A stretch of DNA of 64,000 nucleotides from Acetobacter sp. GTDB taxonomy: Bacteria; Pseudomonadota; Alphaproteobacteria; Acetobacterales; Acetobacteraceae. Numbering within the stretch: the stretch's first letter is position 1; each line of letters opens with the position of its first letter. The notes below the pieces were generated by a model, which ran no database searches, had not been told where the DNA came from, and saw only the letters and a list, made by a program, of their open reading frames with translations. This document shows, one piece after another, positions 44,961-55,451 of the stretch. The position numbers and the translations under genes were made by a program. The stretch covers positions 496,001 through 560,000 of the forward strand of contig NZ_JAKVME010000001.1 of assembly GCF_022483985.1 (NCBI RefSeq). Reading direction: 5' to 3'.

Positions 44961-46163
44961 ATGATTGCGCGAGTGTCACGGTTTTCGTCGGACCAGAAAA
45001 AGAAATTATTGCGTTGTGGAAGTGCTCTGTCAGCGTTTGCTCTGTTGGGAGTGATGTCTCCACAGCACGCAAAAGCAGCAATGACTGTCAATTTTGGAAA
45101 AAACCAGTTCTTTACATTCGGTGTCGGTGTAAGAGGGCAGTATCTGACCCGTGATCCGGGTGCGACACCAAGCAATTCAAGTGCCGCCAGCGCCTCGAAT
45201 CTGCGTATCTACATGGGTGCCCAGTTCCACAAATATGTGAAGACGACAGTCAATCTTGAAAGATTGAGGGACGGAAACTGGAACCTTCTCGATGGCATTC
45301 TTCAGGTTGAACCCTGGAAAGAGTTCAATGTCTGGTTCGGGCGGATGCTGCCGGGAAGCGATCGTTCCAACCTCGACGGTCCGTATTTCCTCAGTACTTA
45401 TGCCTATCCGCTTGTTTCCCAGTATCCGGGAGCGTGGTCAGGGCGTGATGACGGCGTCACCGTCTGGGGAAAGACGCTGAAAGACCGGTTCCGCTATACT
45501 CTTGGCATGTACCGTGGACATAACTGGGTCGATGGTGGATCGAACTATGGCGAGCACCCGCTGTTCGCAGGGCGTCTGGAGTACAATTTCCTCGATCCCG
45601 AGCCGTCTCCTGCCTATTACACGGCAAGCACCTATTACGGTAAGGCGGACATTCTCGCGATTGGTCTGGCCGGACAGTATGAAGTGGACGGTGTCGGAAG
45701 CGCTCAGGAGAAAGGTGACTACAAAGCGTGGAATGTCGATGGTCTTTTTGAAAAGAAGATCGGGAAAAATGCTCAATATGGCGTGTATACTCTGGAAGGC
45801 GCCTATTACCAGTATTACACTGATGGCGTGAAGGATATCCCTGCCGGCTACAAGCAGCGGGCTCCGGAATATGGCAATGTCGGAGGCATCAACAACGGCA
45901 CGGCGTTTCTTGCCAGCACGGCCTACCTGATTCCCTACAAGCTGGGATGGGGACGCATCCAGCCCCTGGTACGTTATCAGGAGTTCCGGTTTAAAAAAGA
46001 CCTGTATGGACCGGGACATCCGAAAACGACCCAGTTTGATGCTGGAGCAAACTACGTCATGGATGGTCATAATCTGCGTTTCACCTTCGATTATGTCCGC
46101 TACCACGCAGCCGGTACCCAAGTTTCAAATGCTTTCCTGCTGGGTATGCAGTTCCAGTACTGA
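44961..46163 (+). CDS. outer-membrane porin
   Basis: The 400-residue protein has a signal peptide (ends near HAKAA, residue ~40) and a repeated pattern of aromatic, amphipathic beta-strands typical of an outer-membrane beta-barrel, ending in -MQFQY with a C-terminal aromatic residue. It resembles the general porins of acetic acid bacteria that open with NFGKNQFFTFGVGVRGQY. ATG 44961 follows GAGGGGG; a GTG lies two codons upstream. Because it sits between the urea transporter and urease operons it may be the outer-membrane route for urea or short amides, like the amide porins near amidase operons in other bacteria. That function is inferred from context. Confidence 0.82.
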   Translation: MIARVSRFSSDQKKKLLRCGSALSAFALLGVMSPQHAKAAMTVNFGKNQFFTFGVGVRGQYLTRDPGATPSNSSAASASNLRIYMGAQFHKYVKTTVNLERLRDGNWNLLDGILQVEPWKEFNVWFGRMLPGSDRSNLDGPYFLSTYAYPLVSQYPGAWSGRDDGVTVWGKTLKDRFRYTLGMYRGHNWVDGGSNYGEHPLFAGRLEYNFLDPEPSPAYYTASTYYGKADILAIGLAGQYEVDGVGSAQEKGDYKAWNVDGLFEKKIGKNAQYGVYTLEGAYYQYYTDGVKDIPAGYKQRAPEYGNVGGINNGTAFLASTAYLIPYKLGWGRIQPLVRYQEFRFKKDLYGPGHPKTTQFDAGANYVMDGHNLRFTFDYVRYHAAGTQVSNAFLLGMQFQY

Positions 46164-46231
46164 TCTTCCGAATGCAGATGACATCATGAAATGGGCGTAA
46201 TGACGAACGAAGCTGTCGGGGGATATCGAAA

Positions 46232-46672
46232 ATGTTGACTTTGAAACGAACAATCCACATGGGAGCGTTCATCATTCTTCTCTGCGCTGGAAAAGGCCAT
46301 GCTCTTGCCGCGCCAAACTACGAGGCGATGGATTGCCGACATCTTTTTGCTGAAGATGTGAGTCTTTCTGATCGGATAGCGGTCATCAAGCAGAAACAGG
46401 CTACGGCCATATCGAATGGATCAGATACAGCCGACAATGGCTTCTTTGTGAAATTTGATTCCGTTCCGGGTGTGGGAATCATGCATGGACTCACCCTGTC
46501 ACCGGAAGGGAAGCCTCTTGGTGATGAGGTCTCCGATGCTGAAATCACCGAACTCACCAGAGAACTGACTGTTGTGAAACGGCAGCAGAGCCGAAAAGTC
46601 TGTCCGACAATGACGGCTCCGCTGGAGATACAGACACGGCTGAAAGATGATCAGATTCGTGTCGCTCCCTGA
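46232..46672 (+). CDS. small periplasmic hypothetical protein
   Basis: I do not recognise this 146-residue protein. It begins MLTLKRTIHMGAFIILLCAG, a signal peptide ending near ALAAP (residue ~28). The mature part is short, with two Cys (MDCRHLF and KVCPTM), a region rich in Asp and Ser, and a helical C-terminal part (EITELTRELTVVKRQQ). GGGGGA precedes the start. It lies 68 bases after the porin on the same strand and is probably cotranscribed with it. It has no visible link to urease apart from position. Confidence 0.65.
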   Translation: MLTLKRTIHMGAFIILLCAGKGHALAAPNYEAMDCRHLFAEDVSLSDRIAVIKQKQATAISNGSDTADNGFFVKFDSVPGVGIMHGLTLSPEGKPLGDEVSDAEITELTRELTVVKRQQSRKVCPTMTAPLEIQTRLKDDQIRVAP

Positions 46673-46691
46673 ATTTCTCTGTAGCACGTTA

Positions 46692-46737
46692 GAGCAACAT
46701 CCGATCAGACGGAATCGTCTGGTCGGAAAAGTTGCTC
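46692..46737. repeat. long palindromic intergenic element
   Basis: GAGCAAC (46692-46698) pairs with GTTGCTC (46731-46737). Inside, CCGATCAGACG (46701-46711) pairs with CGTCTGGTCGG (46715-46725) apart from one mismatch. It resembles the dispersed palindromes common in intergenic DNA of alphaproteobacteria (the form with GATCAGA and TCTGATC arms). It sits directly before the second copy of the repeat seen at 25.4 kb. Confidence 0.65.
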
Positions 46738-46753
46738 GATAAACAATGAACTG

Positions 46754-46791
46754 GAGCGGCATCCGTGATCCAGTCTGAACGGATGCCGCTC
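46754..46791. repeat. dispersed palindromic repeat, copy 2
   Basis: GAGCGGCATCCGT (46754-46766) pairs perfectly with ACGGATGCCGCTC (46779-46791), 12-base loop. It matches the element at 25397-25436 over the arms and most of the loop. It also lies between convergent genes. Confidence 0.8.
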
Positions 46792-46794
46792 TAA

Positions 46795-46834
46795 ATATCG
46801 GGCTGGTTCTGCTTCGGCAGATCCAGCCCGATAT
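46795..46834 (-). terminator. terminator of the urease operon
   Basis: ATATCGGGCTGG (46795-46806) pairs with CCAGCCCGATAT (46823-46834). The loop itself folds as TCTGC-TTCG-GCAGA, giving a long stem capped by a UUCG tetraloop. On the minus strand it starts five bases past the ureG stop and is followed by TTTAGAG. Confidence 0.75.
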
Positions 46835-46838
46835 GCTT

Positions 46839-47465
46839 TCATTTCAGGGGGGACAGGCCTCCCTTGTCACAGATAAACCGGGCGATATCTTCGACACCCT
46901 CACCTTTGCGTATGTTGGTGAAGACAAAAGGCCTTTCTCCACGCATCCGTTTGCTGTCCCGATCCATAACCGAAAGATCGGCTCCGACATGAGGAGCCAG
47001 ATCAATCTTGTTGATGACCAGCAGATCGCTTTTTGTGATGCCGGGACCACCTTTGCGGGGAATTTTGTCACCGGCGGAAACGTCGATGACATAGATGGTC
47101 AGGTCAGCCAGTTCCGGACTGAACGTCGCAGCCAGATTGTCGCCGCCACTCTCGACAAGAACAATATCAAGATTGGGGAACTTGCTGTTTAGTTCATCAA
47201 TTCCAGAAAGATTGATGCTGGCGTCCTCGCGAATGGCCGTATGCGGACAACCGCCCGTCTCGATCCCCATGATACGTTCGGGAGGCAGCGATCCGGCGCG
47301 CGTGAGGAATTCCGCATCCTCTCGGGTGTAGATGTCGTTGGTCAGCGCCGCGATATCGAACTGGTCGCGGAAGCGTCGGCAGAGCGCGTCCATGAGCGCC
47401 GTTTTGCCCGTTCCAACAGGACCGCCGATACCGACGCGCAGGGGGCCGTGATGTTTCTCCGTCAT
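46839..47465 (-). CDS. ureG: urease accessory GTPase UreG
   Basis: The 208-residue protein is UreG, the SIMIBI-class GTPase that drives nickel insertion into urease with UreD, UreF and UreE. It has the P-loop [17 protein letters not shown], the [18 protein letters not shown] region, the Cys-Pro-His nickel-binding motif in [15 protein letters not shown] and the guanine-specificity motif VINKIDLA. Its start overlaps the ureF stop by four bases. It is the last gene of ureDABCEFG, followed by a strong terminator. Confidence 0.97.
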   Translation of the reverse strand: MTEKHHGPLRVGIGGPVGTGKTALMDALCRRFRDQFDIAALTNDIYTREDAEFLTRAGSLPPERIMGIETGGCPHTAIREDASINLSGIDELNSKFPNLDIVLVESGGDNLAATFSPELADLTIYVIDVSAGDKIPRKGGPGITKSDLLVINKIDLAPHVGADLSVMDRDSKRMRGERPFVFTNIRKGEGVEDIARFICDKGGLSPLK

Positions 47466-48127
47466 GTTCTGAACAACCTCGTTTCCTGAGTTTCATGATG
47501 CATTGCCGCAAGATCGGAACGGAAACAGAGTCCTCCGGCATCTTCCAGCGTCAGGGTTCTTGTCGTGGCAACAGCAGTTGCCATCCGCTCTTCAAGTCCT
47601 GCGAGAGCGCGCAGACCGTCTGTCTGACCGAGCGGAATCAGGCGCACGGCTGCTGAAACAAGAGCGGAAACCGCAACGTGAGCACAGCCCAAAGCGCCAA
47701 CATCCTCATCAAATCCAGCAGCCTTCAGCGCAACACCATACATTACCGGCAGAGGCCAGCGAACAGCCAGCGTGCTGACGGCAGGAGGCAGGCAGTCCCA
47801 GACTTTCACTGCCCGTAAAAAAGCTTCACCCTGTTTGACGGTTTCTTCAAACCGCTCACGTGATGATGCCAGCGCACATCCTTCCTGAGCCACCGAACGC
47901 ATGGTTTCGGGTGTTTCAGCCCGCCAGGCTGCCCGCAGCAGGATCATGTCGGTGTACAGACTGCCATGCGCCAATAAACTGGCGATCCATTCGACAAGAG
48001 TCGGGACATTGGTGACATCGCCACACTCAATGGCCCATTCCAGACCGTGACTGTAAGCAAACCCGCCAGTTGGAAAAGCCGGTGACAGCCACGAGAGAAG
48101 TCTGGTGAGTTGCAGGGTGTCCATCAT
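47462..48127 (-). CDS. ureF: urease accessory protein UreF
   Basis: The 221-residue, mostly alpha-helical protein matches UreF, which binds UreD and UreG in the apo-urease activation complex. [32 protein letters not shown] is the family's N-terminal signature. The C-terminal SVLVRLI-like part is [20 protein letters not shown]. Two ATGs in a row (48127 and 48124) are possible starts. It follows ureE by 15 bases and overlaps ureG. Confidence 0.95.
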   Translation of the reverse strand: MMDTLQLTRLLSWLSPAFPTGGFAYSHGLEWAIECGDVTNVPTLVEWIASLLAHGSLYTDMILLRAAWRAETPETMRSVAQEGCALASSRERFEETVKQGEAFLRAVKVWDCLPPAVSTLAVRWPLPVMYGVALKAAGFDEDVGALGCAHVAVSALVSAAVRLIPLGQTDGLRALAGLEERMATAVATTRTLTLEDAGGLCFRSDLAAMHHETQETRLFRT

Positions 48128-48142
48128 GCGTCTCGCAGGCAG

Positions 48143-48664
48143 TCAGTGATGGTGATGATGCCCGCCGCCGTGATCATGTCCATGCTCATGGCTGTGCGCG
48201 TGCATCTCTCCGTGACTGTGGGAGTGTCCTTGTCCGGAAGAGTAAGCCCCCGTTTCCGGATCGAACGGTGCATGAACGGTATGAATGTGGCCGCCCAGTC
48301 CTTTCACCATGTCTGCAATCACGTGGTCATTGCGGATCAGGATACGTTTTTCCTCGATCATGGCTGGCAGGTGCCGGTTGCCCAGATGCCACGCCATACG
48401 CAGTAGATGCAGCGTGTCATGACCGGTCACTTCCAGCAGGTCTTCCTGCTGCGCTTCGACCCGCACGACACGGCCGTCTTCCAGCAGCAGCCCTTCTCCG
48501 GCGCGGAGCAGGCGGGCATGTTCAAGATCGAGTAGCAGCCGCTCACCCGAACGCAGATCGAGCATCATGCGACGGCGATGGCGGCCTTCGTAATCGGCGG
48601 AGAAGACATCGCACTCACGCGAACGGTCCCAGCTTCCCGCTGGCAGGATTTCAGAACATCTCAT
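48143..48664 (-). CDS. ureE: urease nickel chaperone UreE
   Basis: The 173-residue protein is UreE, the nickel metallochaperone that delivers Ni to the UreDFG complex. It contains RMMLDLRSGERLLLDL in the N-terminal peptide-binding domain, and the central HLGNRHLPAMIE with the metal-binding His. The last ~30 residues are a His-rich tail: about sixteen His in the segment following GQGHSHSHGEMH, ending in five consecutive His. Such tails store extra nickel. One base separates it from the ureC stop. Confidence 0.95.
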   Translation of the reverse strand: MRCSEILPAGSWDRSRECDVFSADYEGRHRRRMMLDLRSGERLLLDLEHARLLRAGEGLLLEDGRVVRVEAQQEDLLEVTGHDTLHLLRMAWHLGNRHLPAMIEEKRILIRNDHVIADMVKGLGGHIHTVHAPFDPETGAYSSGQGHSHSHGEMHAHSHEHGHDHGGGHHHHH

Positions 48665-48665
48665 A

Positions 48666-50371
<1,706 letters not shown>

Positions 50372-50372
<1 letters not shown>

Positions 50373-50713
50373 CAGTCAATCTCCCCCATGACGTCACCCC
50401 GAAAGCCGATGGCGCGTCGTGCGCCCCGGAACGGCACGAGCGTGACTTCGCGCTCCTGTCCCGGCTCGAAACGCAGCGCGCCGCCGGACGGCACATCCAG
50501 ACGCCAGCCGCGGGCTTTATCGCGGTCGAACTTCAGCGCCGGATTGGTTTCGGCAAAATGATAGTGGCTGCCGACCTGAATCGGGCGGTCACCCGTGTTC
50601 GTGACCAGAAGTGTCAGGCGTTCTGCGCCTGCGTTCAGTTCGATATCGCCCGTTTTGGGGAAGATCTCGCCGGGAACCGCGCCGGGGGGGAGGGGATCAG
50701 CGTATCGGGTCAT
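50372..50713 (-). CDS. ureB: urease subunit beta UreB
   Basis: The 113-residue protein is the beta subunit: [16 protein letters not shown], then [24 protein letters not shown] and [15 protein letters not shown], all family signatures. It is a separate gene, as in most proteobacteria and unlike the fused ureAB of Helicobacter. It overlaps ureA by 17 bases and ureC by one, pointing to strong translational coupling of the three structural subunits. Confidence 0.97.
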
Positions 50714-50999
50714 GAACCGTCACCAGTTTTGTGCCATCGGGGAAGGTCGCTTCGACCTGAACATCGTGGATCATCTCGGCGACGCCCTGCATCACCTGAT
50801 CGCGGGTGATGACATGAGCGCCGCGTTCCATCAGATCGGCCACGCTCGCGCCATCGCGTGCACCCTCGACCACGAAATCCGTAATCAGCGCGATCGCTTC
50901 CGGGTAATTCAGCCTGACCCCGCGTTTCAGCCGCTTTCGGGCGACGATGGCCGCCATGGCCACCAGCAGCTTGTCTTTTTCCCGAGGCGTCAATTTCAT
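50697..50999 (-). CDS. ureA: urease subunit gamma UreA
   Basis: The 100-residue gamma subunit starts [24 protein letters not shown] and has [21 protein letters not shown], then [24 protein letters not shown], which is the usual UreA sequence. It is the first structural gene, 67 bases after ureD, and overlaps ureB by 17 bases. Confidence 0.97.
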   Translation of the reverse strand: MKLTPREKDKLLVAMAAIVARKRLKRGVRLNYPEAIALITDFVVEGARDGASVADLMERGAHVITRDQVMQGVAEMIHDVQVEATFPDGTKLVTVHDPIR

Positions 51000-51066
51000 G
51001 ACCCGAGTGCTCCCTTGTCCAGCCTACGGCGCACGCGCCACCGTTCTTTCATGTGATCCTGCCCCA

Positions 51067-51930
51067 TCATGCGCGCCACGTCACCGGATCACCTCGTCCT
51101 TCCCGCAGAATGGACAGCAGACGCCGGGAAAGCCGTGAGATGGCGAGATTGCTGACCCCAAGCGCTCGGACCACCAGCATCCCGTTCCACGCCGATGCGG
51201 CGGCTTCCACACCATTCTCCTGCGTGCCGAGAGCTTCCCTCACGAGGGCGAGCCATGCCTCCGCGTCCGGCGCGACCAGCCACAGTGTCAGCATCACCGT
51301 CCGTCCGGCGGCGATGGCCTTCTGCTCCAGAAGTCTGGCGAGCGGTCCTTCCGCGATCAGCGATTCTACCCAGAGCAGTTCATCATCCCTTTTGATCCGC
51401 AGGCGGTCCCGCAGGCGGATATGCTCGACCGTCTCGTCTGAGCCGGAGCGTCCGAAAACCCGTGTCTCACAGCCGAGGACTATCGCGTCTCCGGCCATGT
51501 CGATTTCCAGAAGCCGGGATGTCGCGCTCCGGTCGAAAAAGATCGTCTCCAGAGGAAGCCAGTCCAGCCGCGCACCTGATTCGACCGTGCAGCGGGCTTC
51601 AATACGGGCTGGCGCATCCTGCTCGCGCGCCTTGTAAATCCGTTCCGCTGCCTGTGTCGTCACGGTCAGGCAGCTTCCTGTCCGGCAGACAATGTCACCG
51701 CTGATCCGGTCGCCTGCCGCAATGCCACCGGAGACATTGACCAGTACGGCTTCCGGTGTGCCCTGTGGACGACGCGGCATCAGGATGCGGCAACAGCCCT
51801 GCTGCCGCAGTCCGGAAATCCGTGTGGCATTTTCGGACAGGCGGACCTCCAGACCGTAAGCACCGACGGCGCGCTGAAGCAGCGCCGGATCGGTCGCTTC
51901 TGACTGATCAGCCATACGGATCAAAGACAT
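51067..51930 (-). CDS. ureD: urease accessory protein UreD
   Basis: The 287-residue protein matches UreD (UreH), the scaffold that binds apo-urease and recruits UreF and UreG for nickel insertion. Typical segments are ILMPRRPQGTPEAVLVNVSGGIAAGDRI and TVTTQAAERIYKA, then DWLPLETIFFDRS. I placed the start at ATG 51930; the open frame extends five codons to a TTG at 51945, and an ATG at 51915 is also possible. None has a strong ribosome binding site. It is the first gene of the urease operon and is divergent from the agmatinase-like gene. Confidence 0.92.
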   Translation of the reverse strand: MSLIRMADQSEATDPALLQRAVGAYGLEVRLSENATRISGLRQQGCCRILMPRRPQGTPEAVLVNVSGGIAAGDRISGDIVCRTGSCLTVTTQAAERIYKAREQDAPARIEARCTVESGARLDWLPLETIFFDRSATSRLLEIDMAGDAIVLGCETRVFGRSGSDETVEHIRLRDRLRIKRDDELLWVESLIAEGPLARLLEQKAIAAGRTVMLTLWLVAPDAEAWLALVREALGTQENGVEAAASAWNGMLVVRALGVSNLAISRLSRRLLSILREGRGDPVTWRA

Positions 51931-52188
51931 CTGGTCACGCGGCAACGGGATGGTCCATCACTTCCATGCAGCACATAAAGCGGGTTCTTTCCAGTTCCGC
52001 AATGGAAGAAAATACGTAGTGAATGAAGCAAGGTCTCTGAAATCTGCATGGCTCTTCAATGAATGTGTGGATTGAGAGTGTTTGCTTCATCGTTGATCAA
52101 ACTGAACTTCGTTTCGATCCAATGGTTTTCCGGTCGCGGATGTGTTCCAAGCTGAAGCAGGCTTATGATGCAGGGAGAGAAGAGACCG
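51931..52188. promoter_or_regulatory. divergent promoter region, urease operon and agmatinase-like gene
   Basis: About 260 bases between the divergent ureD and ureohydrolase starts. It holds one TACGTA (52013-52018) and a small inverted repeat TTCCA/TGGAA around 51989-52007. I could not place -35 and -10 elements with confidence. Confidence 0.4.
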
Positions 52189-53232
52189 ATGGACATTGCA
52201 AAACTGGACGCCCTGCGCCGGAAATACGGTTCCGCATCGGGCGGCGACATGTTCGATCCGGAGTTCAAGGCTGTTGCCGCGACGCAGTTTTCCGGTGGTG
52301 ACCGACGCAGCAAGTCCTATTCCGGTGTGCAGACCTTCCTGTCCCTGCCATATTGTCCTGATGCCGCCTCATCCGATGACTTTGGCGGTCTCGATGTAGC
52401 CGTTGTCGGCGTGCCGATGGACCTTGGTGTCACCAACCGGTCCGGCTCCCGCTTTGGGCCGCGCGCCGTGCGTGACATCGAGCGGATCGGTCCCTACGAG
52501 CATGTCCTGAAGCGTGTGCCGTCCAGCATGTGCAAAGCGGCGGATATCGGCGATGTCGGGTTTCGCAGCCGCTTCAGCCTCGAAAAGTCGCATGAGGATA
52601 TTCAGGAATTCTATGGCCGTCTGGTAAACGCCGGCGTCATTCCCCTGTCTGTCGGCGGAGATCATTCCATCAGCTATTCGATCCTCAAGGCGGTCGGAGC
52701 GAAGCAGCCTGTCGGTATGGTGCATTTCGACGCGCATTGCGACACCAGCGGCGAATATGAGGGCGCAAAGTTCCATCACGGCGGTCCGTTCCGTCTCGCG
52801 GTTCTGGACGGTGTTCTGGACCCTGAGCGCTGCGTGCAGATCGGCATTCGCGGCTCTTCCGAATATCTCTGGGAGTTCTCGAAGGACTCCGGCATGACCG
52901 TCATTCATGGCGAGGACGTACCGAAACTCGGGACCGAGGCCATTCTGAAAACAGTCCGTGACGTTATCGGCGCCGGTCCTGTCTATGTCAGCTTTGATGT
53001 GGACTGCCTTGATCCGGCTTTTGCACCCGGCACCGGCACGCCGGAGGTGGGAGGGCTGACAACCCGGGAAGCGCTGGAACTGCTGCGTGGACTTGATGGT
53101 CTCGATATCGTGGGTGGTGATGTTGTCGAGGTCGCGCCGCAATATGACGCGACCACCAATACGGCGCAGGCGGGCGCCCAGATACTCTTTGAGATTTTCA
53201 GCCTGATCGCAGGGAAAATCGCCGCTCGATAA
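52189..53232 (+). CDS. agmatinase-family ureohydrolase
   Basis: The 347-residue protein has all metal ligands of the arginase/agmatinase fold: H159 in VGGDHSIS, D181, H183 and D185 in HFDAHCDT, and D270 and D272 in VSFDVDCLDPAFAPGTGTPE. It releases urea from a guanidino compound. Agmatine (giving putrescine) is the default guess, but guanidinobutyrate, guanidinopropionate or guanidine cannot be ruled out from sequence. The ATG at 52189 follows GGGAGAGAAGAG; the frame is open to 52165. It is divergent from the urease operon, which would consume the urea it produces. Confidence 0.9.
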   Translation: MDIAKLDALRRKYGSASGGDMFDPEFKAVAATQFSGGDRRSKSYSGVQTFLSLPYCPDAASSDDFGGLDVAVVGVPMDLGVTNRSGSRFGPRAVRDIERIGPYEHVLKRVPSSMCKAADIGDVGFRSRFSLEKSHEDIQEFYGRLVNAGVIPLSVGGDHSISYSILKAVGAKQPVGMVHFDAHCDTSGEYEGAKFHHGGPFRLAVLDGVLDPERCVQIGIRGSSEYLWEFSKDSGMTVIHGEDVPKLGTEAILKTVRDVIGAGPVYVSFDVDCLDPAFAPGTGTPEVGGLTTREALELLRGLDGLDIVGGDVVEVAPQYDATTNTAQAGAQILFEIFSLIAGKIAAR

Positions 53233-53681
53233 CCGGAAACTGTGTTTTGTATCTCATTTGAAAATATCCCCCTTTGTTTTTCATGAAGACAAAGGGGCGT
53301 CCCGGCTCCGCCACATCAGGCAGGCGCGATCGGGAGAATGAGGTCAGATGCAATGAGCGTTTCTGTCGCTCAGGGTTCGGAAGGCGCTTCCGCATCCGCT
53401 GTCTGGGCTTGCCTGGAAAAATCAAGCGAAGCTTTTTTGAAAATCCGGGAGTGTCGTCTTTTCGGCAAAAAAGCCTGAATCGAAAAAAATATCCATTTTT
53501 GTCAGTATGTTAATTTCCTGAAAAGCCTCAAAGTTTCAGGTGGAAGAGGTTCCCTGTTGGGTTTCACGGCGTTCATCGGTTATAGGGCGTTGGGTATCTT
53601 TTGACAGACACTGCGGGATGCGGTGCGTCCCGGGGAGTGTCGTGAAAATGATCCGTTTGCCGCTTCAGGGGAGAACCATGC
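53233..53681. other. 449-base intergenic region with several hairpins
   Basis: No convincing gene. CCCCTTTGT (53269-53277) pairs with ACAAAGGGG (53289-53297) after the ureohydrolase stop and may be its terminator. Further on come TGAGCG/CGCTCA (53354-53372), CGGAAG-GCG-CTTCCG (53378-53392) and AAGC-GAA-GCTT followed by TTTT (53424-53438). These could be the parts of a small structured RNA or just 5' leader structures of ppx. Short frames on both strands look random. Confidence 0.4.
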
Positions 53682-55172
53682 ATGCAGGCTGACATTCCGG
53701 CGCGTTCCGCTGTTGTCGACCTTGGCTCCAACTCTGTCCGCATGGTCGTCTTCGATGGGGTTTCACGGAATCCGGTCTCCATCTTCAATGAAAAGGCCGT
53801 TCTTCGTCTTGGTCGGGGGCTGACCCATACGGGACGGCTGAATGAAGAGGGCGTCGCGCTGGCCGTCGATGTACTGCGCCGTTTTCATGCCATTGCCCGC
53901 GGCATGAATGCCGATCCGTTCGAGATTCTGGCTACTGCCGCCGTGCGCGATGCCGAAAATGGTCCTGAGTTCGTCGCTTCTCTCCGGAAAATCATGCCGG
54001 ATGTGCCGATCCGCATTCTGTCCGGGATCGAGGAGGCGGACCATGCGGCGCTTGGTGTGCTGTGCGGCATTCCGGAGGCGGACGGTCTTGTGGCGGATAT
54101 CGGCGGAGGATCGCTTGAACTGATCCGCATTGATTCTGAAGGACGGCATGACGCCAACACGCTTCCGCTGGGCGTGATCCGTCTGGGTGACCGGGCCAAT
54201 GGCGACCTTATGGCCGCCAAAGCCATAGCTGATGACGAGCTTGCCGGAGTCGAGTGGCTGGAGACGATGAAAGGCCAGACGCTCTATCTTGTCGGTGGCG
54301 CTTTTCGCGCCCTTGCGCGTCTGCAGATCGCCCGTACCAGCTATCCGTTGAATATCCTGCATTATTATACCCTGACTCCGCAGATGGCGCGGGAGATGAC
54401 GGGCTGGCTCATCCAGAGCAACCGGCGCGTCCTGGAACGCCTGCCCGGCGTGCCGAGGAAACGGCTGGATGACGTTCCATTCGCCGCGACGGTTCTGCGC
54501 CGTCTGCTCAAGCGGGTTTCACCGGATCGCGTCGTGTTCTGCGTCGATGGCCTGCGGGAAGGCTGGTATGCGCTGAACGTTGCGCCGGACCTCCAGCAGG
54601 AAGACCCGCTGGAATCCATGGCCCGGCAGATGTGTGAGCGCCTTGGTCGCAGCACGACGCTGCCTGAGGCGCTGTTCGACTGGATTTCCGTGATCTTCCC
54701 CGAAGAGACCGAGCATCAGAAGCGGCTGAGAAAAGTGGCGTGCTGGCTGTCTGACGTAGGCAGCCACGATCATCCGGAATATCGGGCTGAACAAACGTTC
54801 CTGCGTATCCTGTGGATGCAGAGTGGAGGGATTGATCACGAGGCCCGCGCTGCCCTCGCTCTCGCTCTGGCCATCCGGTATGAAGGAGAGGTCGATGCGG
54901 TGTGGCTGGCTCCGGCGCGGGCCCTGCTGGATGCGGAGACCTTCACCTGGGGGCTCACTCTCGGTTTTTCGCTCAGGCTGGCCTATTCCCTGTGCGGCGG
55001 AACGGAAACGCTGCTCAACGGCACAAGACTGGAGCGGGAAGAAGGCGGTCTCTGCCTGTATCTCACTTCGGCGCGTGTAGCCGTGCGGGGAGACTCCGTA
55101 CGTCGGCGTCTGACCCGGCTGGCGCAGATCATGGGGCTCGAATCCCGTGTTGATGAAGTGCCGTCAGTCTGA
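53682..55172 (+). CDS. ppx: Ppx/GppA-family phosphatase
   Basis: The 496-residue protein has the ASKHA-fold Ppx/GppA domain: VVDLGSNSVRMVVFDG (phosphate 1), ATAAVRDAENG, ILSGIEEADHAALGVL, VADIGGGSLELIRI (phosphate 2) and LPLGVIRLGDR. A C-terminal HD-like helical region follows. Such enzymes degrade polyphosphate or convert pppGpp to ppGpp; which of the two cannot be told from sequence. ATG 53682 follows GGGGAG; another ATG lies at 53678 in a different frame. The gene stands alone, with a hairpin after the stop. Confidence 0.92.
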   Translation: MQADIPARSAVVDLGSNSVRMVVFDGVSRNPVSIFNEKAVLRLGRGLTHTGRLNEEGVALAVDVLRRFHAIARGMNADPFEILATAAVRDAENGPEFVASLRKIMPDVPIRILSGIEEADHAALGVLCGIPEADGLVADIGGGSLELIRIDSEGRHDANTLPLGVIRLGDRANGDLMAAKAIADDELAGVEWLETMKGQTLYLVGGAFRALARLQIARTSYPLNILHYYTLTPQMAREMTGWLIQSNRRVLERLPGVPRKRLDDVPFAATVLRRLLKRVSPDRVVFCVDGLREGWYALNVAPDLQQEDPLESMARQMCERLGRSTTLPEALFDWISVIFPEETEHQKRLRKVACWLSDVGSHDHPEYRAEQTFLRILWMQSGGIDHEARAALALALAIRYEGEVDAVWLAPARALLDAETFTWGLTLGFSLRLAYSLCGGTETLLNGTRLEREEGGLCLYLTSARVAVRGDSVRRRLTRLAQIMGLESRVDEVPSV

Positions 55173-55180
55173 AAAAATCC

Positions 55181-55197
55181 CTGTCAGGGGCTGACAG
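55181..55197 (+). terminator. hairpin after ppx
   Basis: CTGTCAG-GGG-CTGACAG, a perfect 7-bp stem with a three-base loop, 9 bases after the ppx stop. No U tract follows. Confidence 0.45.
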
Positions 55198-55451
55198 CCT
55201 GCATGAATGACCCTGTTCCGCGTATTGCGGGATCATGGCCGGGGCAGGGTGTCGCCCGGAAAAAGCCAGAGAGTACACGCACTTGCGATCAGTCAGGTGT
55301 GATAAATAGCGATATGCTCCAGATTCCGTTTATATCGCCTGTAGGTGCGGCGCGGTCTCGACCCGGAAGAAACTGTTTCAGGACCCGTTTTTCCGTGGTG
55401 CGGTGAGGTGGGGCGCAGGTGTGAAGCAGAGCGTGCCTTAACGGGAGTCGA

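Noticed and set aside
53198..53513. Short frames of 75-79 codons on both strands in the ppx upstream region
   Set aside because: Arg-rich random-looking translations with no ribosome binding site; overlapping on opposite strands.
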